Of a DNA stretch of 28,989 bases, positions 5,913-12,880 are shown one piece after another; position 1 is the stretch's first letter, and the number at the start of each line of letters is the position of its first letter. Location of the stretch: positions 1 through 28,989 of the forward strand of contig DAIOGN010000029.1 of the NCBI GenBank assembly GCA_036745245.1, given 5' to 3'. A program made the position numbers and the translations under genes. Source of the stretch: DAIOGN01 sp036745245 (lineage in GTDB: Bacteria > Zixibacteria > MSB-5A5 > JAUVRN01). The notes under the pieces were generated by a model, which saw only the letters and a list, made by a program, of their open reading frames with translations, ran no database searches and was not told where the DNA came from.

Positions 5913-6714
5913 CACCAACCTGCGCGCCATCGTGGCGCGCAGCTACGTCCGCATCGTGGGGGGCAACCGGGAGCTCTCGTGGGTGTTTTTCGAGATCGTG
6001 CTCCCGCTCCTCAACGTTTCGGCCTACGTCTTTGTGTACAGGGCGCTGGGAGCCTCGCCTGAGTACGAAGGGTTCGTGATCCTCGGAGGCGCCATGCTGG
6101 CCTACTGGCTCAATGTGCTCTGGGCGATGGCCAGCCAGTTCTACTGGGAAAAGGAGATGGGCAACCTCGAGCTGTTCCTGATCGCGCCGATCTCCCGCAT
6201 GGCCATCCTCCTGGGAATGGCCGTGGGCGGGCTGTTCATGTGCTCGGTGAGGGCCGCTTCGATTCTGGTCATGGGCGTGGTTCTCTTCGGCGTGAAGTTT
6301 CAGGTGGAACACTGGTGGACTCTCGGCGCCACGTTCGTGGTGACCATGGTGGCGTTGTATGGGCTGGGCATGCTCCTCTCGTCTCTGTTCATGCTCCTGG
6401 GGCGCAACGGCTGGAAGCTCTCCATGGTTCTGCAGGAGCCCGTGTACCTGGCGGGCGGGTTCTATTTTCCCGTGAAGTATCTCGGGGTGGCCACGTCCGT
6501 GGTGGCCGCCGTGATCCCGCTCACTCTTGGCATGGATGCCATGCGGCAGCTCTGCTTCCCCACCCTCGACACCAATCCGCTTCTGCCTGTGGGCGCGGAG
6601 CTGGCCATCCTCACCGTGCTGGCCGTGGTGTTTCTCTGGTGCGCTGCGGTCTCCCTGGCCCACATGGAACGAAAGGGACGTGAGTCCGGACGGCTCACAA
6701 TGAAATGGCAATAA
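5896..6714 (+). CDS. ABC-2 type transporter permease, first subunit
   Basis: A 272-residue integral membrane protein with about six hydrophobic segments, beginning MKTRLSTNLRAIVARSYVRI. The segment FYWEKEMGNLELFLIAPISR is the cytoplasmic re-entry pattern of ABC2 permeases (E.G....L...P), and LAGGFYFPVKYLG matches the conserved GxYFP region near the C-terminal half. It probably pairs with the next permease as a heterodimeric channel in the inner membrane. It starts inside the ATPase gene, 17 bp before that gene's end, so translation is probably coupled. Confidence 0.9.
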   Translation: MKTRLSTNLRAIVARSYVRIVGGNRELSWVFFEIVLPLLNVSAYVFVYRALGASPEYEGFVILGGAMLAYWLNVLWAMASQFYWEKEMGNLELFLIAPISRMAILLGMAVGGLFMCSVRAASILVMGVVLFGVKFQVEHWWTLGATFVVTMVALYGLGMLLSSLFMLLGRNGWKLSMVLQEPVYLAGGFYFPVKYLGVATSVVAAVIPLTLGMDAMRQLCFPTLDTNPLLPVGAELAILTVLAVVFLWCAAVSLAHMERKGRESGRLTMKWQ

Positions 6715-7559
6715 GTTTCAAGCGTCACTGGGCCACCCTGCGATTCGGCCACTATCTCGGTTGGTCCATCGAGGCCAACTGGACCCACCCTGTGCTGTAC
6801 GGCCTGTACTCGGTGATCCGGCCCGTCTTCGCCTCGCTGCTCCTGGTGTTCATCTACCGCATCGTGGTGAAGGGCCAGGTGCAGGCCGGGCTCTTCGAGT
6901 TCCTGTACGTGGGCAACGCGTTCTTCATGTACGTGATCAATGTGCTGGCCGGGATCGGCCTCATGATTCACGACGACCGCGAACACTATCAGATGCTGAA
7001 GTACATCTACGTGGCGCCGGTGCGCATGTACTGGTACTTCCTCGGGCGGTCGGCCGCACACATTACGATCTCCACCATCGGCGTGGTGGTGACCCTGACT
7101 CTGGGCGTGCTGGCCTTCGACGTGAATCTGAGCTGGGCCGCCGTGGATGTGCCACTTCTGGCGTTTGGAGTGATCACAGGTCTGTTGGCCACACTGGCGG
7201 TGGGGATTCTCCTGGCCGGCATCGCTCTCGTGACCGCCATGCACTCGTTTTCGGCCACGGAGGCTGTGGCGGGCGTGTTCTACCTGGCGTCGGGCTGCGT
7301 CTACCCCATCGATGTGCTGCCCGCCTGGATGCAGAGCTTCTCACGGGTGCTGCCCTTCACCTACTGGATGGAGATCATTCGCCGCGGCTGCCTGGGCTCG
7401 CGCCTCACGCCCAGCCTGGCGCAACTCTCCGATCTCGAGCTGGTGGGCATCATGTCGGCCACCACCGTGGGGTTGCTCGTGCTCTCCCACTTCGGGTTTA
7501 CCCTGTGCGATTATCTGGCGCGGCAGGGCGGCAAGATCGATCAGAAGACCGATCACTGA
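6705..7559 (+). CDS. ABC-2 type transporter permease, second subunit
   Basis: A 284-residue permease with about six membrane segments, weakly similar in layout to the preceding one. Motifs are DDREHYQMLKYIYVAPVRMY, the cytoplasmic L.Y...AP pattern, and a conserved LASGCVYPIDVLPAWMQ, equivalent to the GxYFP region of ABC2 permeases. It overlaps the first permease by 10 bp and is the last gene of the operon. The closest terminator-like structure on this strand is about 260 bp downstream at 7820-7844. Confidence 0.9.
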   Translation: MAISFKRHWATLRFGHYLGWSIEANWTHPVLYGLYSVIRPVFASLLLVFIYRIVVKGQVQAGLFEFLYVGNAFFMYVINVLAGIGLMIHDDREHYQMLKYIYVAPVRMYWYFLGRSAAHITISTIGVVVTLTLGVLAFDVNLSWAAVDVPLLAFGVITGLLATLAVGILLAGIALVTAMHSFSATEAVAGVFYLASGCVYPIDVLPAWMQSFSRVLPFTYWMEIIRRGCLGSRLTPSLAQLSDLELVGIMSATTVGLLVLSHFGFTLCDYLARQGGKIDQKTDH

Positions 7560-7560
7560 G

Positions 7561-7750
7561 CCGGGGCGGGGCCCGTTGGTTGGGGTCAGAGACAAACTAC
7601 TCCTGCGGGCCGTGGCCCGTTGGTTGTGGTCCCAGGCAAATTGCTTCTGCGGGGCGGGGCGCGTTGGTTGCGGTCAGAGGCGAATTGCTTCTGCGGGGCG
7701 GGACCTGTTGGTTGCTGTCAGAGGCGAATTGCTACTGCGGGGCGGGGCCC
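7561..7750. repeat. Four 44-bp tandem repeats after the ABC operon
   Basis: Units start with GTTGGTT at 7575, 7619, 7663 and 7707, exactly 44 bp apart; 7561-7574 matches the end of a unit. The later copies contain CAGAGGC-GAATT-GCTTCTG, a 7-bp stem with one G.T pair and an AATT-type loop, followed by a GCGGGGCGGGGC block. Copies 2-4 are more alike than copy 1. The length is not a multiple of three and no gene spans it. It begins at the stop codon of the last permease gene. Confidence 0.9.
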
Positions 7751-7819
7751 CAGGGCTGCCATGTTTGAAAACACGGATTTTCGTCACACGATCAATCGGT
7801 GACCATTTCCTATCACAGT

Positions 7820-7844
7820 CTGATCGGGAACGATCAGTTTTCGT
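7820..7844 (+). terminator. Probable terminator of the ABC operon
   Basis: CTGATCG-GGAA-CGATCAG is a perfect 7-bp stem with a tetraloop, followed by TTTTCGTT. It is AT-richer than other terminators in this window, and it belongs to a set of GATCG palindromes. Confidence 0.5.
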
Positions 7845-7855
7845 TAAGAAAATTG

Positions 7856-7892
7856 TGATCGTTCCGGTACGCGGAATGCACCGAAACGATCA
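7856..7892. repeat. Inverted repeat with TGATCGTT/AACGATCA arms
   Basis: TGATCGTT (7856-7863), one mismatch, CGGT, an 11-base loop, ACCG, one mismatch, AACGATCA (7885-7892). The arms share CGATCA with the terminator-like stem at 7820-7837 and with ACGATCAATCGG at about 7789. Confidence 0.6.
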
Positions 7893-8038
7893 GGTATTGA
7901 TCGGGGCTCGAAAAACCGCGAATTCAAACATATGGCCAGTGGGTGGCTGGGCGACCCGGCTCCACGAGTCCCCGGTCAGTTCGCCCAAGAGTGCTCGGAC
8001 CGCTGCTTCTGGACAGAAGTTGCCGGCTCAGTTGCTTT

Positions 8039-8241
8039 GGGGGAGGGGGGATTGGTTTTGAAATCTCACTTCCCTGCAAAGGCAGAAAGCCCCGGCCTCT
8101 GGCAATGCAACCCCAAGTGAGATTTCGAAATCAATCCCCACTCCCCCGAAAAAGGACCTCGCCCCTCGCAAAGGCAGAAGGCCCCGGCTTCTGGCAGTGC
8201 ATCCCCAAGTGAGATTTCAAACTCAATCCCCCCTCCCCCAA
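8039..8241. repeat. 33-bp inverted repeat plus 92-bp direct repeat
   Basis: A 33-bp arm at 8039-8071 (GGGGGAGGGGGGATTGG...AAATCTCACTT) is matched in inverse by 8115-8147 (30/33) and again by 8207-8239 (31/33). The inverse arms are each preceded by GCAAAGGCAGAA.GCCCCGGC (8076 and 8168), so a block of about 75 bp recurs at a 92-bp interval. Together 7560-8247 is a repeat-filled gap between convergent genes, with no gene recognised in it. Confidence 0.9.
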
Positions 8242-8269
8242 ATAGAACCGGGCCCCTTGCGGGGCCCGG
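8241..8269 (-). terminator. Intrinsic terminator of the secreted FlgD-tailed gene
   Basis: On the minus strand CCGGGCCCC-GCAA-GGGGCCCGG, a perfect 9-bp GC stem, is followed by TTCTATTT, 49 bp after the stop codon of the gene at 8318. Confidence 0.8.
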
Positions 8270-8317
8270 GCGTAAAGAAGGGAGTATTACCTCTTCAGGC
8301 TTGGAGCTTCGGAGTAC

Positions 8318-9163
8318 CTACTTCAGCATCATCATCTTGCGGGTTTCGGTGAACCCCTTGGCTTCGGCCTTGTAGAAGTACACTCCACTGGCGACCGAAG
8401 AGCCCTGGTCGTTGCGACCGTCCCACGTGATGGTGTGAACTCCCGCTTCCAAGTGGCCCGAGTACGACTTCACCAGCTGACCCGTGATATTGAAGACCCG
8501 GAGTGAATAATCCGAAGCTTCAGGCAGGCTCAGAGCAAAGCTCGTGGAGGGGTTGAACGGATTCGGGAAGTTCTGAGAGAGCGCATACTCCGTTGGCAGC
8601 TGTGCGCCACCGCCCGAGTACGCCACGGTGACTTCGAATTCAGGCTTGATCGTCTGAACCGACATCACTTTGCCCTCTGACATAACATTGTAGATAAACG
8701 TCAGCTCGTGACCCGGGCTTTCCGTGGTAAAGGTCGTGAACTGTGGATTCACGCCCTCGCCCACCTTGAACACCAGATCGCAGATCTTGGTGTTGCCCGA
8801 GGCCGAAACCTTCATGTCCGCATTGGGACGCATGCTGACCAGCTCTGAGATCAGACCCAGAATAACCGTCTTGGCCTGATTGTCGATCTGTGCATGTGTG
8901 AATTCCCAATCCGAAACGCGCGACGCAAAGTCCACCCGCACAAGGTCGATGTTCTCGTTTGGCTGGCCAAAGCGCAGCGGGATATCCAGAGCAGCCAGTT
9001 CCTCGTCGTTGATGACGTGAACGGCCACCTTCCACTCCCCGTTGTCAGAGACGGCATCGGAGAGTCGCAGGACGTCCTTGTTGCCTGTGTCCTTGGCCAC
9101 GGCCGCAGACACGAAGAACGTGCCCAGAGCCAGGACCAATAGGATTGTGGTGAATCGCTTCAT
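8318..9163 (-). CDS. Secreted protein with cohesin-like domain and FlgD-like C-terminal sorting domain
   Basis: A 281-residue exported protein. MKRFTTILLVLALGTFFVSA followed by AVA is a signal peptide. Residues about 30-170 form a beta-rich domain with the strand VAVHVINDEELAALDIPLRF, resembling cohesin-type domains. After a GGGAQLPTEY linker comes the FlgD-Ig-like end: LSQNFPNPFNPSTSFALSLP, YSLRVFNITGQ, GVHTITWDGRND, GVYFYKAEAKGFTETRKMMM. Such ends are linked to export across the outer membrane in FCB-type bacteria (type IX-like sorting); the exact system here is unknown. ATG 9163 is preceded by GGTGGAG; an in-frame GTG at 9172 is less likely. It has its own promoter with a 280-base structured leader, and a terminator, so it is probably a single-gene unit. 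Confidence 0.85.
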   Translation of the reverse strand: MKRFTTILLVLALGTFFVSAAVAKDTGNKDVLRLSDAVSDNGEWKVAVHVINDEELAALDIPLRFGQPNENIDLVRVDFASRVSDWEFTHAQIDNQAKTVILGLISELVSMRPNADMKVSASGNTKICDLVFKVGEGVNPQFTTFTTESPGHELTFIYNVMSEGKVMSVQTIKPEFEVTVAYSGGGAQLPTEYALSQNFPNPFNPSTSFALSLPEASDYSLRVFNITGQLVKSYSGHLEAGVHTITWDGRNDQGSSVASGVYFYKAEAKGFTETRKMMMLK

Positions 9164-9443
9164 TAGCTCCACCCCCGTCTGTGGTTATTGGTTTGATCGG
9201 TTACCGTATTTGAGCATTTCTCCGTCATGAAACCAGACCCTCAAACGGAAAACACTCCCTCCTTCTATCCGCTCTTTTCAATGCAATCCGTCGACTTTTA
9301 TTCCCTGCAGCGGCGGGGAGGACGCCTGAGTTCTTCACAACTTCCGGGTGCGCTGTCCGGGCCGAGGTACCCGGTGCCAAGCTCTCGACGATTCCGAGCG
9401 GGTTTGATGCGGGAGGGAAATCGAGCTTGCACCCTTCTCTGTA
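9164..9443 (-). promoter_or_regulatory. Long structured 5' leader of the secreted-protein gene
   Basis: The promoter at 9450-9478 implies about 280 untranslated bases. Near the 5' end GGTGCAAGCTC (9433-9423) pairs with GAGCTTGGCACC (9384-9373) with one bulged base, and GATTTCC/GGAATC extends the stem inside (to 9390 and 9422). A hairpin CCGGG...CCCGG follows. This does not match a riboswitch class that I recognise. Confidence 0.5.
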
Positions 9444-9449
9444 TGAGTC

Positions 9450-9478
9450 ATGATAGACGCCGCCCGAATTGAAGTCAA
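9450..9478 (-). promoter_or_regulatory. Sigma-70-like promoter of the secreted-protein gene
   Basis: On the minus strand TTGACT (9478-9473), 17 bases, TATCAT (9455-9450). The predicted start is near 9443. The match and spacing are among the best in the window. Apart from this and the leader, 9164-9673 contains no gene. Confidence 0.7.
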
Positions 9479-9665
9479 TAACAAAAGCCGCATCGGGCGG
9501 GTGGCCCAGGGTGGGCCGCAAACGACATTGATGTGCACAAGGCTGCATAGCCGGGCCTCGTCCGGAGGTGGCCGGGTTGATCCAACGGCCTGATTGCCAT
9601 GGTGTTAGCCACCTTACGGAGCCCGTAAAGCGCAAAATCCCTGCCGGGGCCGGACTTCGAGGGCC

Positions 9666-9683
9666 AGGAGGCCTCAGCCTCCT
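9666..9683 (-). other. Hairpin with the stop codon of the polytopic protein gene in its loop
   Basis: AGGAGGC-TGAG-GCCTCCT on the minus strand is a perfect 7-bp stem; the TGA at 9676-9674 is in the loop. No T-run follows, so it is not a standard intrinsic terminator. It may protect the 3' end or act at termination. Confidence 0.35.
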
Positions 9684-10945
9684 CCCGGCCTGGCCGGGGT
9701 ATACGGCCGGTTGAAGAGTGCCCAGCGGGCCACCCGGAAGAAATTGGCGAGAAAGCCGGCCACCCCTATAAGGAGGATCCCCAGCGACAGCCTCAGGGGC
9801 CACTCCCAGGCCATCGAGATGGCGAAGGCTGCTCCCGCCGTCCCCGCGAACAACGACAGGTTTGTAAGCGCGAAGAGGCGACGGCTGTACAGATCGCGCA
9901 TCGCCGGCACATCGGAGGTTCCGAGATCCTTCTGAAATCGCTCCTGCCACACCCACATCGGAAAGAGCTTGAACGCGAAGACCGCGATCGAGAGCACGAT
10001 CCAGCCCCACAATGCGATGAACGCGAAGGCGAATTGAACGCGCAGGCGCAACGGGTCCTCCTCCGGTGGCCAGCCGCAGGCCAGCGCAACTCCGAGCGCG
10101 ATGACTGCGAGCAGCGCCGCCATGGGGAGCAGTTCCCATTCGCGTGCGCGTCGCGAAATCCAGCCCAAAACCGGGCCCCAGGCCTGCCAGATCACAGCGG
10201 CCGCCACCAAAAGCGCGAACGGAATGCGATTCCCGAAACCGAACAACCACGTGACGCTCATTCCCAGCACGCCCGCCTGAAGGAGCAGAAACCGCACGGG
10301 CAGCCAGTCGCGCCGCCCCGCGGTGCGCGGCCAGAGCTTCAGGTGAAACCCGAAGATCATGTTGGCCACCCAGCCCAAAGCCGCCAGATGAACGTGCGCG
10401 TAGAGATTGTGCACGAACACACCGTGCGGAAGCGACACCCAGCCGGGGCGCCCCTTGGCCAGGCCCATGAGCGTGCCCAGCGTTGCGGCCAGCACGAAGT
10501 ACACATGGGCACAGGCCACGAATCGTGCCACCCACTCGCCCCGGAACGCCACGGCCCACACGCCAGACCAGTTGAACAACTGTACCAGCGCAGCGCACCA
10601 CACCAGAAACGCTGACCACGCCAGTCCGTGCCATTCCGACAGCGCGAAGTGAAAGATCATGCCGAGCACACCCACCACATACAGCCAGAACTGCACGCGC
10701 GACCACACTCGCGAGCGCGGTTCCACAAAGATCGACATGGGAGCCAGCCTGTGAAACACGCCGAGGATGAGCGACGTCACGAACCCGAGGGTGAGCGTGT
10801 GCGTGAGGGCCAGCATCTCGTTGGAATAGTAGAATCCCAGTAGGAGCGAGGGACGCACGTTCAACCACACGGCGCCCGTCGCCAGAGAGGCCAAAGCAAA
10901 GAGGATATACGGCGCTTCCGGCCGGCGAAGTTCTTCAGCCCGCAT
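9674..10945 (-). CDS. Polytopic membrane protein with heme-copper-oxidase-subunit-I-like His motifs
   Basis: A 423-residue, very hydrophobic protein with about 12 membrane segments. Conserved His patterns include LALTHTLTLGFVTSLILGVF near the N-terminus and NLYAHVHLAALGWVANMIFG in the middle, followed by FHLKLWP. AHxHLxxLGW is found in proteins distantly related to heme-copper oxidase subunit I (cbb3/NorB-like) and in NnrS-type heme proteins. Heme or copper binding is therefore plausible but not shown; the full catalytic His set of a real oxidase is not evident and no partner subunits are nearby. I chose ATG 10945, which overlaps the CoA-binding gene by 11 bp; GTG 10954 is the alternative. 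Together with the thioredoxin gene upstream it could belong to a redox-related transcript. Confidence 0.75.
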   Translation of the reverse strand: MRAEELRRPEAPYILFALASLATGAVWLNVRPSLLLGFYYSNEMLALTHTLTLGFVTSLILGVFHRLAPMSIFVEPRSRVWSRVQFWLYVVGVLGMIFHFALSEWHGLAWSAFLVWCAALVQLFNWSGVWAVAFRGEWVARFVACAHVYFVLAATLGTLMGLAKGRPGWVSLPHGVFVHNLYAHVHLAALGWVANMIFGFHLKLWPRTAGRRDWLPVRFLLLQAGVLGMSVTWLFGFGNRIPFALLVAAAVIWQAWGPVLGWISRRAREWELLPMAALLAVIALGVALACGWPPEEDPLRLRVQFAFAFIALWGWIVLSIAVFAFKLFPMWVWQERFQKDLGTSDVPAMRDLYSRRLFALTNLSLFAGTAGAAFAISMAWEWPLRLSLGILLIGVAGFLANFFRVARWALFNRPYTPARPGGG

Positions 10946-11366
10946 GGGCCGCACGCAGCGCTGCGATCCGTCTCGCCAGGCAGTCGTCCTGCACGACCAG
11001 GATGCCCACTCGTCGTGCCGCTTCCGCCACCTGGTCGTCGGTCACGCCGTCCTGAAGCCACAGCACGCGGGGTCGCACGGCCAGAATGTCGTCCAGGTGC
11101 GAACGCACGTGCTCCGAGCGGCGGAACACATCCACGATGTCCACGGGAGGTAGTTCTGAGAGCGAACCATACGCGGGTCGCCCGAACAAGGTCGATGCGC
11201 CGGGCCGCACAGGAAACACCTCGTAGCCCCACCGCAGAAGCAGACTCGCCACTTCGTGACTGGGACGGCTTGGATCGGGACTGGCGCCCAGCACGGCCAC
11301 CCGCCGTGGTGGCGGATAGATCAGCTCGGTCAGTTCACGGGAGAGGGGTCCCGCCTGGGGACACAT
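10935..11366 (-). CDS. CoA-binding domain protein (YccU family)
   Basis: A 143-residue protein with a Rossmann-like CoA-binding domain: RRVAVLGASPDPSRPSHEVA, then LLRWGYEVFPVRPG, FGRPAYGSLSELP, VDIVDVFRRSEHV, and the family end VLWLQDGVTDDQVAEAA with VVQDDCLARRI. YccU-like proteins are stand-alone versions of the CoA-binding domain of succinyl-CoA synthetase alpha; their cellular role is not settled. The ATG at 11366 is preceded by GAGGT. It follows trxA by 43 bp, with a hairpin between, and overlaps the next gene. Confidence 0.88.
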   Translation of the reverse strand: MCPQAGPLSRELTELIYPPPRRVAVLGASPDPSRPSHEVASLLLRWGYEVFPVRPGASTLFGRPAYGSLSELPPVDIVDVFRRSEHVRSHLDDILAVRPRVLWLQDGVTDDQVAEAARRVGILVVQDDCLARRIAALRAAHAG

Positions 11367-11386
11367 GCGCGTGACCTCGCTTACGC

Positions 11387-11404
11387 GCCGCCCACTCGGG
11401 CGGC
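11387..11404 (-). other. Intercistronic hairpin between trxA and the CoA-binding gene
   Basis: GCCGCCC-GAGT-GGGCGGC on the minus strand is a perfect 7-bp stem without a following T-run, just after the trxA stop. It may stabilise the trxA message or partly reduce read-through. Confidence 0.4.
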
Positions 11405-11409
11405 CGCAA

Positions 11410-11745
11410 TCAGACGGGGGTGCCTACGAGACGGTCGAGCTTGTCGACGAACTGCTTCTTCGGCACGGCCCCGATGACCTGGTCCACGATCTTCCCCCCT
11501 TTGAAGAAGAGCACATTGGGGATGGAGAGGATCTTGTACTTCATGGCCACGTCCTGGTTCGCATCCACGTCGAGTTTGGCCACCTTGACCCGGCCTTCAT
11601 AGGTCTGGGCCAGCTCCTCCACGATGGGCGCGATCATGCGGCACGGGCCGCACCACGTGGCCCAGAAATCCACGACCACGGGCACTTCGGACTTTATGAC
11701 TTCGGAGTCGAAATTCGCACTGGTGAGTTCCATTGGCTTCGTCAT
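11410..11745 (-). CDS. trxA: Thioredoxin
   Basis: A 111-residue thioredoxin, the usual size, with the active site DFWATWCGPCRM at about residues 26-37, the core LDVDAN, and the cis-proline segment LSIPNVLFFKGGK. It reduces protein disulfides in the cytoplasm using electrons from thioredoxin reductase. There is no signal peptide, so it is cytoplasmic. The reading frame is open 34 codons further upstream, but ATG 11745 (MTKPMELTSA) has AAGGGA at a good spacing and gives the family-typical N-terminus. The promoter at 11819-11847 would give a leader of about 67 bases. Confidence 0.95.
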   Translation of the reverse strand: MTKPMELTSANFDSEVIKSEVPVVVDFWATWCGPCRMIAPIVEELAQTYEGRVKVAKLDVDANQDVAMKYKILSIPNVLFFKGGKIVDQVIGAVPKKQFVDKLDRLVGTPV

Positions 11746-11818
11746 CACGTTCCCTTCAGTGTCGGGCACCGGGCGCCCGAACACCTCCTGATACCCGTCT
11801 CCGCCCGGCCGGATCCGG

Positions 11819-11847
11819 ATGATAGAACCGGCCCAGGCCGCGCACAA
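11819..11847 (-). promoter_or_regulatory. Sigma-70-like promoter of trxA
   Basis: On the minus strand TTGTGC (11847-11842), 17 bases, TATCAT (11824-11819), in the 136-bp gap between the GT9 gene and trxA. It would separate trxA and the two following genes from the long upstream run. Confidence 0.5.
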
Positions 11848-11881
11848 CCCGGAACTTCCGTCTCGCCATCACGGGCCGCCG

Positions 11882-12880
11882 TCACGACCGATTCGACAGC
11901 CTGAGAAGCGCGGAGGCCACCTGTTCGGGTGCAATGCGGTCCATGCACTCTGAGGGCGCCTCGGGTCTCAGACAGCGCCGGCTGCGACAGGGCGAGCACC
12001 ACAGTCCGTCGCGCAGGACCTCGACGTCCGGACCCACGGGCGATGTTTCCGCCGGATCGCCCGGCCCGAACAACACCACACAGGGACACCCCACGGCCGC
12101 GGCCAGGTGCGCCGCACCCGAATCGGCGCCGGCGAACGCCCGCGCGCCGGCGAGAACATGTGCCAGCATCGCCAGGTCGGTCGCTCCGCAGAGATTGGCC
12201 ACGCGGGATTCTGCTCCAGATCGCACCTCCTCAGCCCACTCCCGATCCGCCGCCGTACCCAGGAGAACTACGGGCACCTGCGGCACCACCTGTCGTACCA
12301 CCTCGCGCCACGCGGCCGGTCGGTATCGTTTGGCCGCACCCGCCGAGCCCGGAGCGATGGCAACGTAGGCGCGCGGATCCAGACCGTGCGCCGCGACCTC
12401 TGCGCGCGCCCGGACCAGGGCCGCCTCCGGCCATGCGAACGGCGGCGCCTCGCGAGGCTCGACGTGCGCGGGCAGAAGGTGGAAGAATTCCCGGCTGTAG
12501 TGCATGCGGCCGGCGGGGACGCGCGGTACCGGATCGGTGAGCAAAAACGATCGCCCGCCCCCGGAGAATCCCACCCGTCGCTGCACTCCAGCCCAGGCCA
12601 GAGTGGCGGCGCTTCGAAACGACGCCGAAAACAGGACGCCCTGCTCCCACGTGCCGAGCGAGCGCAGCTGCCTGGATGTGGCCACGACATCGGCCAGCCA
12701 GGAGCCGGGGTGAGTTTCCACCACGTCCAGGCCGGGCCAGGCGCGCCAGAGTTCGGACACCCGCGGGTGCGCCACCACGGCAGCGCGTCCGCCATGCGCT
12801 CCCAACAGACCTGCCACGGCGGACCGGCAGAGGATCGAATCACCCAGCCAGTTGGGTGCGTGAATGACCAGCCCGTTCAC
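11882..12880 (-). CDS. Glycosyltransferase family 9 (ADP-heptose:LPS heptosyltransferase-like)
   Basis: A 332-residue GT-B protein. The N-terminal half starts MNGLVIHAPNWLGDSILCRS, the family P-NWLGD motif; the C-terminal donor-binding half has VAIAPGSAGAAKRYRPAAW, VVLLGTAADREWAEEV, and FAGADSGAAHLAAAVGCPCV with VLFGPGDPAETSP. These match the WaaF/RfaF group, which adds heptose to the inner core of lipopolysaccharide, so the cell probably has an LPS-bearing outer membrane. Cys residues cluster in WCSPCRSRRCLRPEAPSEC near the C-terminus, as in many WaaF relatives. Donor and acceptor cannot be fixed. The GTG start overlaps the stop of the peptidase gene by four bases (GTGA), so translation is probably coupled. 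Confidence 0.9.
   Translation of the reverse strand: MNGLVIHAPNWLGDSILCRSAVAGLLGAHGGRAAVVAHPRVSELWRAWPGLDVVETHPGSWLADVVATSRQLRSLGTWEQGVLFSASFRSAATLAWAGVQRRVGFSGGGRSFLLTDPVPRVPAGRMHYSREFFHLLPAHVEPREAPPFAWPEAALVRARAEVAAHGLDPRAYVAIAPGSAGAAKRYRPAAWREVVRQVVPQVPVVLLGTAADREWAEEVRSGAESRVANLCGATDLAMLAHVLAGARAFAGADSGAAHLAAAVGCPCVVLFGPGDPAETSPVGPDVEVLRDGLWCSPCRSRRCLRPEAPSECMDRIAPEQVASALLRLSNRS

Noticed and set aside
7561..7750. 44-bp repeats as a CRISPR array
   Set aside because: The units are adjacent with no unique spacers and no cas genes are present.
9225..10868. A 547-codon minus-strand open frame
   Set aside because: It overlaps the polytopic membrane protein in another frame and the promoter and leader of the secreted gene; composition is Arg/Gly/Ala-rich nonsense.
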